Assembly: GCF_001708445.1 (NCBI RefSeq)
Contig: NZ_CP015637.1
Location: 1,489,001-1,553,000 of the forward strand
Reading direction: 5' to 3'
From: Pseudomonas fluorescens
GTDB taxonomy: Bacteria; Pseudomonadota; Gammaproteobacteria; Pseudomonadales; Pseudomonadaceae
Length of the DNA: 64,000 bases
In this document: positions 56,281 through 64,000 of the stretch, piece by piece
Layout: every line of letters starts with the position of its first letter
Position numbering within the stretch: the stretch's first letter is position 1
Notes under the pieces: generated by a model
Databases searched by the model: none
Told to the model about the DNA's origin: nothing
Seen by the model: the letters and a program-made list of their open reading frames with translations, nothing else
Position numbers and translations under genes: made by a program

Positions 56281-57195
56281 ATGAATTTGAAGTTCCTCGA
56301 AACCTTCGTCTGGGTGGCCAAGCTCAAGAGTTTTCGCCTGACCGCCGAGAAGCTGTTCACCACCCAGGCCTCGATTTCCAGCCGCATTGCGGTGCTGGAG
56401 AGCGAACTGGGGGTGAAGCTGTTTCTGCGTGATTCGCGGGGCGTGAGCCTGACCCCGGAAGGCTTGAAGGTGCTCGATTATGCCGAGCAGATGATGGTGA
56501 CCATGCAGGGCCTGAAGCAGTCCCTGGAGACCACCAGCAGCAAGGTCGGGCGCATCCGTATCGGCGCGATGGACACGGTGATCCACACCTGGCTGAGCCC
56601 ATTGGTCGCCGAATTGATGGACCAGTTCCCGCGGGTGGAAATCGAATTGATCGCCGATACCGCGCTCAACCTCAGCGATCAGCTGCAAAAAGGCTTCCTC
56701 GACCTGATCCTGCAAACTGACCTGCTCCGCCTGGAGACCGTGCGCAGCCTGGAACTGGCCAGCCACCCCATGGCCTGGATCGTCGCCAGCCAATCGATCT
56801 ACAACCGCGACTACGCGTCCCTCGCCGAACTGGCCCAGGAACGCATCATCACCTACTCGAAAAACTCCCACCCCCATCAGGACGTGCTCAGCCTGATGCA
56901 GGCCAATGGCGTTGCCGCGCCACGGATGAACTGTGTGAATTCGGTGTCGGCGATTACCCGCCTGCTGCGCGATGGCTTCGGGATTGGCGCACTGCCCCCC
57001 GTGCTGGTCATCGAAGAACTGGCACGCGGTGAATTGGTGATGTTGCCCATGGCGCAGAAACTGCCGAACTTGCAGGTGGTGGTGTCGTGGCGCGTGGGGG
57101 TGGAGTTGGTGGAGGAAATTGTGGGGTTGTGCCAGAAGGTGGTGGCCAGGTATGCCGAAGAGGTTGGCGAAGAGCGGATGGTGCTCAGCAACTGA
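56281..57195 (+). CDS. LysR-family regulator beside pxpABC
   Basis: A 304-residue LysR-type transcription factor: winged helix at 1-60 (MNLKFLETFVWVAKLKSFRLTAEKLFTTQASISSRIAVLES) and a two-lobe effector domain after about residue 90 (GRIRIGAMDTVIHTWLSPLV). Divergence from pxpABC suggests that it responds to 5-oxoproline or a related amino acid. No inverted repeat of the T-N11-A kind stands out in the gap. It is followed by a REPIN. Confidence 0.87.
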   Translation: MNLKFLETFVWVAKLKSFRLTAEKLFTTQASISSRIAVLESELGVKLFLRDSRGVSLTPEGLKVLDYAEQMMVTMQGLKQSLETTSSKVGRIRIGAMDTVIHTWLSPLVAELMDQFPRVEIELIADTALNLSDQLQKGFLDLILQTDLLRLETVRSLELASHPMAWIVASQSIYNRDYASLAELAQERIITYSKNSHPHQDVLSLMQANGVAAPRMNCVNSVSAITRLLRDGFGIGALPPVLVIEELARGELVMLPMAQKLPNLQVVVSWRVGVELVEEIVGLCQKVVARYAEEVGEERMVLSN

Positions 57196-57208
57196 AGGAA
57201 CCCAATCC

Positions 57209-57300
57209 AATGTGGGAGGGGGCTTGCCCCCGATAGCAGTGTGTCAGTCAATACATCAGTGACTGAACCACCGCCATCGGGGGCAAGCCCCCTCCCACAA
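57209..57300. repeat. REPIN, GTGGGAG family
   Basis: Arms AATGTGGGAGGGGGCTTGCC and complement, with a centre containing GTGTCAGTCAATACATCAGT. It lies between two convergent genes, the LysR gene and the DUF2937 gene. Confidence 0.9.
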
Positions 57301-57316
57301 TTGACCCAGGTGTTGG

Positions 57317-57859
57317 TTAGAGACCTTTCAGGTCCCGCTCTTCAATCGGCCGGCTCTGACGCAGGCGCTTGCCGCCCAACACCACCCAGTCGATCAAGCG
57401 GAACAGGCATTCCAGGCCAAACGACAGCAACATCGCCCCACCCAGGCCCCAGCCCATGGCCTCGGGGGTCAGCAGGATCTGGTAGCTGTAGCCGTTCCAG
57501 GTTTCCAGGCGAATATCCGGGTCGGCGGCCACCGCCACTTGCAGGGCGCGGATGTACCACGGGCCTTGCATGGCCTGGAATTGCTTGTCCAACGCCACCT
57601 GGCGATCGAGCATCGCCCCCAGGCTCTTGGCATCGCTCTGGAACACCGGGTCGTCGCTGGCGCGGTAGTGGGCCACCAGGGCCTGCAGGTCGCCATTGAA
57701 GAACTGCTGCGCAGTGGACTCAAACCCGCGCAGGCCGGTCTGGGCCTCGATCAGGTGGGCTTCGACGCGCTTGGCGTAGTCGTTGATAAACCCCGGCACT
57801 TGCACACCGACCAACAAGCCAATGGCAAACAGCACCAGTCGCAAATAGCTGAGCAACAT
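57317..57859 (-). CDS. DUF2937-family membrane protein
   Basis: A 180-residue inner-membrane protein with a hydrophobic segment near 6-25 and another near 135-160, and a helical periplasmic part between them (FINDYAKRVEAHLIEAQTGLRGFE). This is the DUF2937 pattern; no function is known. The ATG at 57859 starts MLLSYLRLVLFAIGLLVG; an earlier start adds 13 polar residues overlapping the next gene. It begins 11 bases after the yafJ-like stop and may share its transcript. Confidence 0.75.
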   Translation of the reverse strand: MLLSYLRLVLFAIGLLVGVQVPGFINDYAKRVEAHLIEAQTGLRGFESTAQQFFNGDLQALVAHYRASDDPVFQSDAKSLGAMLDRQVALDKQFQAMQGPWYIRALQVAVAADPDIRLETWNGYSYQILLTPEAMGWGLGGAMLLSFGLECLFRLIDWVVLGGKRLRQSRPIEERDLKGL

Positions 57860-57870
57860 AATCGATGTCC

Positions 57871-58647
57871 CTACTCGGTAATGCCCTGGCTGACGCATTC
57901 ACCGCGTCGCCACAGGCTCCATTGGCCCGGTTCGTAGCGGGTCCAGTTTTCGTTGTCGGTCAGCGGCTCGGTGGCAATCACCGTGACCACATCATTGGGG
58001 GTGGTTTCGGCCTGAAAATCGACAATCACGTCGACATCTTTCAGGCGTGCCGGGCCAAACGGGGCGCGCCGGGTGATCTGCGCCAGTTTGGTCGAGCAGT
58101 AGCAGAACAACCAGTCGCCATCGCTGAGCAGGCAGTTGAACACGCCTTTGCTGCGGTATTCGGCGCAGGCGGCGATCAGGTCCGGCAGCATCTGCTCAAT
58201 ATCGACTGGCTCCGGGAATGCCTCGCGTACGCGGTTAAGCAGGTCGCAGAACGCCGCCTCGCTATCGGTATCACCCACCGGGCGGTAGAACGTGGCGCGC
58301 GGGTTGAAGTCCGCCAACTGGCCATTATGGGCGAAACACCAGTTACGCCCCCACAGTTCACGCACGAACGGGTGGGTGTTGGCCAGGCTCACCTTGCCGA
58401 CGTTGGCCTGGCGGATATGGCCGATCACCACTTCACTCTTGATGGGATAACGCTGCACCAGCAGCGCGACTTCCGATTCGCTGCTGGCGGCCGGGTCCTG
58501 GAACAGGCGCAGGCCACGGCCTTCGTAGAAGGCAATGCCCCAACCGTCGCGATGGGGCCCGGTACGCCCGCCGCGCTGCATCAGCCCGGTAAAGCTGAAT
58601 ACGATATCGGTGGGGACGTTGGCACTCATGCCCAATAATTCACACAT
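57871..58647 (-). CDS. Class II glutamine amidotransferase (YafJ-like)
   Basis: A 258-residue protein with an N-terminal nucleophile glutamine amidotransferase domain. Cys2 follows the initiator Met ([10 protein letters not shown]), and [24 protein letters not shown] and HNGQLADF are the glutamine-binding blocks. E. coli YafJ is the close type. No synthetase partner is attached, so the acceptor of the ammonia is unknown. First in a two-gene group with the DUF2937 gene. Confidence 0.87.
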   Translation of the reverse strand: MCELLGMSANVPTDIVFSFTGLMQRGGRTGPHRDGWGIAFYEGRGLRLFQDPAASSESEVALLVQRYPIKSEVVIGHIRQANVGKVSLANTHPFVRELWGRNWCFAHNGQLADFNPRATFYRPVGDTDSEAAFCDLLNRVREAFPEPVDIEQMLPDLIAACAEYRSKGVFNCLLSDGDWLFCYCSTKLAQITRRAPFGPARLKDVDVIVDFQAETTPNDVVTVIATEPLTDNENWTRYEPGQWSLWRRGECVSQGITE

Positions 58648-58677
58648 GCCAGGGCTCTCGCTGCAGGGCGGACTACG

Positions 58678-59145
58678 TTAAAGGCGCGGTTCGACCCGCA
58701 TACCGCTCACCGGCGCCGGGCGACGGAACGGTTCATCGTCTTCGTCTTCCGGCTCGGCAGCCAAGGCGGCATCGACCGCGGCCTTGCGCTCACGGCGGGC
58801 CTTGGCGGCACGCTCGATGGGCCAACGGATCAACACGATGACGATATACACGCCAAAGGCGATCATCGTGTACATGAACAGATCGGAGACAGCCCGCCAG
58901 GCGTTATTGCCGACCTTGAGCACCAGGTCCATGGCGGTGATGGCCACGGCCGGGGCGAACTGGGTCTTGACCGGATCGACGATGGTCGGGCTGAACAGCA
59001 GCACCGCCATCAGCAATTGCAGCGGCTCGCGCAACCAACGCCAGATCCAGCGGGTCATGCGCCACCACACCAACAGGCAGCCCAAAGCGGCGAAGGCGTA
59101 AAGGCCCCAAGCGGTCAGATAGTCGTTCTCGGTCATGGTGTCCAT
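58678..59145 (-). CDS. Small inner-membrane protein, conserved, unknown function
   Basis: A 155-residue protein with hydrophobic segments near 10-27, 36-52 and 85-105 (SDLFMYTMIAFGVYIVIVLIRWP) and a charged C-terminal tail (KARRERKAAVDAALAAEPED). I recognise it only as a conserved Pseudomonas hypothetical. The start is uncertain: ATG codons at 59145 (MDTMTENDYL) and 59136 (MTENDYL) are both without a clear ribosome-binding site. Confidence 0.65.
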   Translation of the reverse strand: MDTMTENDYLTAWGLYAFAALGCLLVWWRMTRWIWRWLREPLQLLMAVLLFSPTIVDPVKTQFAPAVAITAMDLVLKVGNNAWRAVSDLFMYTMIAFGVYIVIVLIRWPIERAAKARRERKAAVDAALAAEPEDEDDEPFRRPAPVSGMRVEPRL

Positions 59146-59235
59146 GGCAACGTAGGCAAACAGGCGGCTATGATAACGGCTTTTGCGTGTCGCGGCTGCA
59201 ATGGCTGCCACCATCCGCCAGACAGAGAGTGATCC

Positions 59236-61290
59236 ATGCCTTCATCGACCCACATCACTGCCGCCCCGATTGCCCGCAAAGCCCCAGGCCAGGACCCGTA
59301 CGCCTGGCTGCAAGAGCGTGACAGCGCTGAAGTGCTCGATTACCTCAAGGCCGAAAACGCCTGGCTGGAAGCCCAACTCGCCGACCAGCAGGCCCTGCGC
59401 GAAACCCTGTTCGAGGAGATCAAGGGGCGCATCCTCGAAACCGACCTGTCGCTGCCCTCCCCTTGGGGCCCGTACCTGTACTACACACGCACCACCGCCG
59501 GTGACGAATATGCCCGCCACTACCGCTGCCGCCGCCCGGCCGACGACAGCAACCAGGTGGACGCCAGCAGCGAAGAGCTGCTGCTGGACCCCAACGCCCT
59601 GGCCAACGGTGGCTTCTTCTCCCTCGGCGCGTTCAGCATCAGCCCCGACCACCAGCGCCTGGCCTACAGCCTCGACACCAATGGCGAAGAGATCTACACC
59701 CTGTACGTGAAGGAATTGGCCACCGACAAAGTCAGCGAACTGGCGTTCGACAACTGCGACGGCAGCATGACCTGGGCCAATGACAGCCTGACCCTGTTCT
59801 TCGGCGAGCTGGATGACACCCACCGCCCACATAAGCTGTATCGCTACCGCCTGGATGGTACGGCCGCGCAGGAAGTGTTCCATGAGCCCGACGGGCGTTT
59901 CTTCCTGCACTGCTACCGCTCCAGCTCAGAGCGCCAGTTGCTGCTGGCCCTGGGCAGCAAGACCACCAGCGAAATCTGGGCCCTGGACGCCAACCAGCCG
60001 CACCTGGACTTCACCTGCCTGGCACCACGGGTCGAGGACCATGAATACGATGTCGACCACGGCCAACTGAATGGCGCGTGGACCTGGTTTATCCGCAGCA
60101 ACCGTGATGGCATCAACTACGCCCTGTTTGTGGCGACCGACATTGGCGACGTGCCAACCGAGGATGAGTGGCAGAACCTGATCCCCCACAGCGACGAGGT
60201 GATGCTCGACGGCGTCAGCCTGAACGCCTACGCCATGACCCTGAGCCTGCGCATCGGCGGCCTGCCGGTGATCGAAGTGCACCCCCAAGGTGTGCCGGCC
60301 TATCGCGTGGAATTACCCGACGCCGCCTACAGCCTCTACGTCCAGAACAGCCTGGAATTCGTCAGCGACAAGATCCGCCTGCGCTATGAAGCCCTGAACC
60401 GCCCGGCCCAGGTCCGCCAGTTGGAACTGGCCAGCGGCGCGCAGCAGGTGCTCAAGGAAACCCCGGTACTCGGCGTGTTCAACGCCGATGACTACGTCAG
60501 CCGGCGCCTGTGGGCCACCTCCGCCGATGGCACCCAGGTGCCGATCAGCCTGGTGGTCAAGCGCGACCAACTCGGCAAGCCGACGCCGTTGTACCTGTAT
60601 GGTTACGGCGCCTACGGCCAGAGCCTCGACCCGTGGTTCTCCCACGCCCGCCTGAGCCTGCTGGACCGTGGCGTGGCGTTCGCCATTGCCCATGTGCGCG
60701 GCGGCGGCGAGCTGGGTGAAGCCTGGTATCGCAACGGCAAGCAGGAACATAAGCAGAACACCTTCAGCGACTTTATTGCCTGTGCCGAACACCTGATCGC
60801 CGAGGGCCTGACCACCGCCCAGCAACTGGTGATCAGCGGCGGCAGTGCCGGTGGCCTGTTGATCGGCGCGGTACTCAACCAACGCCCCGAGCTGTTCCAG
60901 GCGGCGATTGCCGAAGTGCCGTTCGTCGACGTGCTCAATACCATGCTCAACCCGGAACTGCCGTTGACCATCACCGAGTACGACGAGTGGGGCAACCCCG
61001 AGGAGCCCGAGGTGTACGCACGCATCAAGGCCTACGCGCCGTACGAAAACGTCAGCGCCCAGGCCTACCCGGCCACGCTGGTGATCGCTGGCTACAACGA
61101 CAGCCGCGTGCAGTACTGGGAAGCGGCCAAGTGGGTGGCGAAGCTGCGGGCGACCGCCACCTCCGACAACCTGCTGCTGCTCAAGACCGAACTGGGCGCC
61201 GGCCACGGCGGGATGAGCGGTCGCTACCAGGGAATTCGTGACGTAGCACTCGAATATGCATTTGTATTCAAGGTGCTGGGGCTGGTGTAA
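59236..61290 (+). CDS. ptrB: Oligopeptidase B (S9 family)
   Basis: A 684-residue serine peptidase of the prolyl-oligopeptidase family; E. coli PtrB has 686 residues. It cleaves short peptides after Arg or Lys in the cytoplasm. A beta-propeller covers about 70-400, and the catalytic domain holds Ser537 (GGSAGG), Asp622 (GYNDSRVQYW) and His657 (GAGHGGMSGR). Followed by a stem-loop at 61304-61329. Confidence 0.9.
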   Translation: MPSSTHITAAPIARKAPGQDPYAWLQERDSAEVLDYLKAENAWLEAQLADQQALRETLFEEIKGRILETDLSLPSPWGPYLYYTRTTAGDEYARHYRCRRPADDSNQVDASSEELLLDPNALANGGFFSLGAFSISPDHQRLAYSLDTNGEEIYTLYVKELATDKVSELAFDNCDGSMTWANDSLTLFFGELDDTHRPHKLYRYRLDGTAAQEVFHEPDGRFFLHCYRSSSERQLLLALGSKTTSEIWALDANQPHLDFTCLAPRVEDHEYDVDHGQLNGAWTWFIRSNRDGINYALFVATDIGDVPTEDEWQNLIPHSDEVMLDGVSLNAYAMTLSLRIGGLPVIEVHPQGVPAYRVELPDAAYSLYVQNSLEFVSDKIRLRYEALNRPAQVRQLELASGAQQVLKETPVLGVFNADDYVSRRLWATSADGTQVPISLVVKRDQLGKPTPLYLYGYGAYGQSLDPWFSHARLSLLDRGVAFAIAHVRGGGELGEAWYRNGKQEHKQNTFSDFIACAEHLIAEGLTTAQQLVISGGSAGGLLIGAVLNQRPELFQAAIAEVPFVDVLNTMLNPELPLTITEYDEWGNPEEPEVYARIKAYAPYENVSAQAYPATLVIAGYNDSRVQYWEAAKWVAKLRATATSDNLLLLKTELGAGHGGMSGRYQGIRDVALEYAFVFKVLGLV

Positions 61291-61303
61291 GGAACTTCGC
61301 GGA

Positions 61304-61329
61304 GCGGTCCTGTCTGAACACAGGACCGC
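61304..61329 (+). terminator. Stem-loop after ptrB
   Basis: GCGGTCCTGT (61304-61313) and ACAGGACCGC (61320-61329) form a perfect 10-bp stem around six bases, 13 bases after the ptrB stop. The following CACCTTTG is a poor T-run, so termination is likely but not certain. Confidence 0.65.
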
Positions 61330-61356
61330 CACCTTTGATGGACCAAGATTGCAGCC

Positions 61357-61830
61357 ATGGCACTACCGACGCTAATGAACACCGAAATCCGCGACATGCT
61401 CATGGACTGCGGCCTGTTCGACCCGTTGTTGCCGGAAGACTTTCACGTCGCCGCCGGCTACTTCAATATCAGCAGCATTGCCGAGGGCGAGGTGATTTTC
61501 CTCGAGGGCGATGCTGGCACCTTCATGTGCATCCTCCACAGTGGCCAGGTGGCGGTACAGAAAACCAACCACAATGGCCAACGCCTGACCATCGCCACCC
61601 TGCGCAGTGGCCGGGCCTTCGGTGAAATGGCGGTGCTCGACGGCGAGCGACGTTCCGCCAGCTGCGTGGCCGCCAGCGACTGCGTCTTGTTGAGCCTGGG
61701 CAAGGACGCCCTGGAAAAGATGCTCAATGAAACGCCCCGTGTGGCGGCAAAGATCATCCGCGCAATCGCCATCGCGTTGTCCAAGCGCCTGCGCATGGCT
61801 GATGGGCAATTACTGTCCCAACAGTTTTAA
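61357..61830 (+). CDS. Cyclic-nucleotide-binding domain protein
   Basis: A 157-residue protein consisting of one cNMP-binding domain (about 35-140) with the phosphate cassette FGEMAVLDGERRSASCV. The CRP-type DNA-binding helix-turn-helix is absent, so it is not a transcription factor by itself. Arg of ERRSAS would bind the cyclic phosphate. It may be a small sensor subunit. A second ATG at 61375 (MNTEIRDML) is also possible. Its stop overlaps the stop of the convergent Pro-rich gene. Confidence 0.78.
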   Translation: MALPTLMNTEIRDMLMDCGLFDPLLPEDFHVAAGYFNISSIAEGEVIFLEGDAGTFMCILHSGQVAVQKTNHNGQRLTIATLRSGRAFGEMAVLDGERRSASCVAASDCVLLSLGKDALEKMLNETPRVAAKIIRAIAIALSKRLRMADGQLLSQQF

Positions 61831-62105
61831 CCGCCGGGCGACTTCGGCTTGCTGTCATTCTGCTGCAAGCCGGGCACCGTCTGGTCCTTCGGCGGCGTCG
61901 GCAATACGATCGGCGCCAAGGCGGGGGAGCCGTTGGTCTTGGGCACGGCCGGCGGGGTGACTTGCGGGTACAACGTCGGCGTCGGGGTGCCCGGTGCGCC
62001 TGGGGTTGGCGCTGGCGCGACCGGTACGGTTTGTAACTCCTGAGCCTGCGCCGCACCCAATGCGAGCGCGCTCAACACAATGACCGTTAGAATGCTGCAC
62101 TTCAT
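61827..62105 (-). CDS. Small exported Pro-rich protein
   Basis: A 92-residue protein with a signal peptide (about 1-20, MKCSILTVIVLSALALGAAQA) and a mature part of low complexity rich in Pro, Thr and Ala (VPVAPAPTPGAPGTPTPTLYP). No folded domain is evident. The ATG at 62105 has GGAG at the right distance; an ATG 12 bases upstream is less likely. Four-base convergent overlap with the cNMP gene. Function unknown. Confidence 0.6.
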   Translation of the reverse strand: MKCSILTVIVLSALALGAAQAQELQTVPVAPAPTPGAPGTPTPTLYPQVTPPAVPKTNGSPALAPIVLPTPPKDQTVPGLQQNDSKPKSPGG

Positions 62106-62183
62106 CGATGGCTCCATGGCCTGACCGGAATGTCGTAAGGCTACTCCCAACCGCGCAAGAATGCCCTTCCCAATGAGATTTCC

Positions 62184-62870
62184 ATGAAACGTTTCGTTCT
62201 GCTCGACACCACCCCGATCCCCGATAACGGCGGTGCCTTGTGCCTGTTCGAGTACGGTGAAGATTTTGTCATCAAGATCCAGGGCGGTGACGGCGGCCAG
62301 TTGATGAACACGCGCATGCACGGTTCCGAAGACGCCCTGGCGGAAATTCCCTGCCGCAAAGTCGCCGGCCGCCCCGGTTCGCGGGTATTGATTGGCGGCC
62401 TGGGCATGGGCTTCACCCTGGCGTCGGCGCTCAAGCATTTGGGCAAGACCGCCGAGGTGGTGGTGGCTGAACTGGTGCCGGGCGTCGTGGAGTGGAACCG
62501 CGGGCCCTTGGGGGAAAAAGCCGGGCGCCCGCTGCTCGACCCGCGCACGCTGATTCGCCTGGAAGACGTGGCCAAGGTGCTGCAGGCCGAGCCCCAGGGC
62601 TTTGACGCGATCATGCTCGATGTGGACAACGGCCCCGAAGGCCTCACGCAAAAAGCCAACAGCTGGCTTTACTCCGCCGGTGGCTTGGCGGCCTGCGCCA
62701 AGGCCCTGCGGCCCAAGGGCGTGTTGGCCGTATGGTCGGCCAGTGCCGACAAGCTGTTCAGCGACAAACTGCGCAAGGCCGGTTTCAAGGCCGAGGAAGT
62801 GCAGGTGTTCGCCCATGGCAACAAGGGCACCCGGCACACCATCTGGATTGCGGAAAAGCTCAAGGGCTGA
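62184..62870 (+). CDS. Spermidine-synthase-like protein
   Basis: A 228-residue protein with the Rossmann fold of spermidine synthase (SpeE) type: RVLIGGLGMGFTLASALKHLG (about 67-87), VVVAELVPGVVEW, IMLDVDNGPEG and an N-terminal beta part. It lacks the usual DD/DSTDP catalytic segment (here LDVDNGPEG), so polyamine synthesis is doubtful; it may be a methyltransferase or aminopropyl-type enzyme of another kind. The N-terminus MKRFVLLDTTPIPDNGG is typical of a conserved Pseudomonas group. Confidence 0.75.
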   Translation: MKRFVLLDTTPIPDNGGALCLFEYGEDFVIKIQGGDGGQLMNTRMHGSEDALAEIPCRKVAGRPGSRVLIGGLGMGFTLASALKHLGKTAEVVVAELVPGVVEWNRGPLGEKAGRPLLDPRTLIRLEDVAKVLQAEPQGFDAIMLDVDNGPEGLTQKANSWLYSAGGLAACAKALRPKGVLAVWSASADKLFSDKLRKAGFKAEEVQVFAHGNKGTRHTIWIAEKLKG

Positions 62871-62897
62871 GCACCATTAACCAAACGCTGAAAATCC

Positions 62898-62929
62898 AAT
62901 GTGGGAGGGGGCTTGCCCCCTCCCACATT
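62898..62929. repeat. Single REP palindrome, GTGGGAG family
   Basis: AATGTGGGAGGGGGCTTGCC joins CCCTCCCACATT directly, as in the element at 36197-36227. It lies between two convergent genes. Confidence 0.85.
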
Positions 62930-62941
62930 TTTGATCCCCGA

Positions 62942-63862
62942 TCAGTGGTGGGATTTGCGGTAATCGATCACATACGGCACTTTTTTGTCGAAGGTCTTCT
63001 CCAGCTCATCGCGGTCCAACTGGGGCATGCCGCCCAGTTGATGGGCGGTAAAGCCGCTATCCCCCACCTGTGAACCCGGCGCCAGGCTGACCATGCGCTT
63101 GGCCACCGCTTCGATGGCATCCTTGTAGCCGCCTTTCTTGTTCAGGTTGTACTGGCCCAGGTCCACCTGCGTGCGCAGCCAGTTACCCCAATAGAACTCC
63201 AGGAACTCCGGCGCGATCTCCCCAGCATCCGGCTTGCCATAGGCGGCCTTGCGGGTGAAATACACCAGGCTGCGGAAGGTGTCGTCCTGCAGGTTCTTGA
63301 ACCCCAGGTGCGCCGGCAGTTGCTCCGGTGGCAGGGTCTGGCCTTGGTTGTCCTTGAGCCAGACCTTGCGGGCCGCTTCCATGCGCTGCCAGAAGCTCGC
63401 CATGTTCGGGCTGTTGCTGAAGTCGTCGGTGACCTTGACCCACATCTTCAAGCGCGGGCCGCCGCCGGGCACTTCCCACAAGGTGGTGAAACTGTGGTGA
63501 CCGTCGGTCAGGTACAGCTGCCCGGCTGGGCCGACCACCACGGTTTTCATGTCCTCGGGATGGGTGCCCACCGGGTCCTTGCAGGTGAAGCTGTCGGGCT
63601 GGTGCAGGTCAGCCTTGCCGGGCACCTTGTCGGCCTCGCCCTGGCCATTGGTTTCGCAGTACTCATCGAAGACCTTGGCGGGCTTGTCGGCAAACAGCCC
63701 CAGGCTGTAGTAGATCTGGTCGAACCCCACCACGGCCTGGGTGGGGTGCAACTGGTCGAGGGCCACCTCGATCACCTGGCCGGGCTTGGGCGTGGAGAAC
63801 GCCTGGGCTTGCGCCGTGAGGGCGCAGAGTAGAAGTGCAACTGTCCATGTAGGTAAACGCAT
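62942..63862 (-). CDS. Exported ParB-like protein (ParBc_2 type)
   Basis: A 306-residue protein with a signal peptide (about 1-17, LTAQAQA before FSTPKPGQ). The mature part carries the ParB/sulfiredoxin-like N-terminal pattern (VIEVALDQLHPTQAVVGF, then LYLTDGHHSFTTLW with the DGHH motif), followed by a larger helical part. This is the putative ParB-like nuclease type PF08857, which is exported and not a plasmid partition protein. Function not established. The ATG at 63862 has AAGGAT upstream and makes the signal peptide; an upstream start adds 30 unlikely residues. Confidence 0.78.
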   Translation of the reverse strand: MRLPTWTVALLLCALTAQAQAFSTPKPGQVIEVALDQLHPTQAVVGFDQIYYSLGLFADKPAKVFDEYCETNGQGEADKVPGKADLHQPDSFTCKDPVGTHPEDMKTVVVGPAGQLYLTDGHHSFTTLWEVPGGGPRLKMWVKVTDDFSNSPNMASFWQRMEAARKVWLKDNQGQTLPPEQLPAHLGFKNLQDDTFRSLVYFTRKAAYGKPDAGEIAPEFLEFYWGNWLRTQVDLGQYNLNKKGGYKDAIEAVAKRMVSLAPGSQVGDSGFTAHQLGGMPQLDRDELEKTFDKKVPYVIDYRKSHH

Positions 63863-64000
63863 AGGTTTCAGATCCTTATGAATTGAGTGAACCGATACTA
63901 CAAACGATCGCCGGCGCCAGGCTGTACGGTTGCTGAAAAAGCCAGCGGTCATTTGCCCCGCAAGCGGCTAGAATCAACGCTATCCGTGACCCACCAAACA

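Noticed and set aside
55636..57210. Minus-strand open frame of 524 codons spanning the pxpA-lysR gap
   Set aside because: It runs opposite the LysR gene and then out of frame through pxpA; no domain is visible, and both real genes are intact.

Overview
The window is chromosomal DNA from a fluorescent Pseudomonas, most likely of the P. fluorescens group. The evidence is high GC with Pseudomonas codon use, a full protocatechuate (pca) cluster, a TtgABC/MexAB-type efflux operon with its TtgR operator, ornithine-lipid genes, and intergenic REP/REPIN palindromes of three sequence families. I see no tRNA, rRNA, CRISPR array, prophage, insertion sequence or transposase.

Layout. 1-10160: lower beta-ketoadipate pathway on the + strand (end of pcaR, then pcaK, pcaIJF, pcaHG, pcaT, pcaB, pcaD, pcaC), with PcaR-type palindromes before pcaI. 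10161-12395: a lipoprotein polysaccharide deacetylase and an OprD-family porin. 12539-15860: an HscC-type Hsp70 with a membrane J-like partner lacking the HPD histidine. 16097-22781: ttgABC and divergent ttgR. 23087-26428: an ArsR / MFS / XenB-type ene-reductase operon divergent from acpH. 26538-28084: olsBA (ornithine lipid) behind a possible Pho box. 28270-31512: serine hydrolase, small Cys-containing protein, YceI and a phospholipase-D-type enzyme. 31641-38544: bglX, lemA with two TPM-domain genes, a methyltransferase and an EamA transporter whose 3' end runs into a REPIN.

39003-43190: a cell-surface-signalling heme uptake unit (ECF sigma factor, FecR-type anti-sigma factor, TonB receptor; HxuIRA-like) with a Fur-box-like site. 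Just upstream is a nested repeat structure: an outer REPIN interrupted by 11 perfect CTGTAA hexamers, an 18-bp tandem array and an inner REPIN. 43672-46041: an uncharacterised aldolase pair (DapA-like and class II) divergent from an XRE-cupin regulator across a perfect palindrome. 46105-53062: a SIR2-like DUF4917 protein, an iron alcohol dehydrogenase, cysK, a DUF748 protein and a MoxR/VWA pair. 53099-53638: an unrecognised protein made of two copies of an EF-hand-like module. 53759-57195: pxpCBA (5-oxoprolinase) with a divergent LysR regulator. 57317-63862: DUF2937, a YafJ-type amidotransferase, a small membrane protein, PtrB (oligopeptidase B), a cyclic-nucleotide-binding protein, a Pro-rich exported peptide, a spermidine-synthase-like protein and an exported ParB-like protein.

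Most of the window is core Pseudomonas metabolism. The least explained items are the DUF4917 SIR2-like protein, the duplicated EF-hand protein, the DapA-like/aldolase/XRE-cupin module, the HPD-less J protein paired with HscC, and the nested repeat locus beside the heme-signalling genes. Gene identities come from reading translations and recognising motifs; no database search was run.
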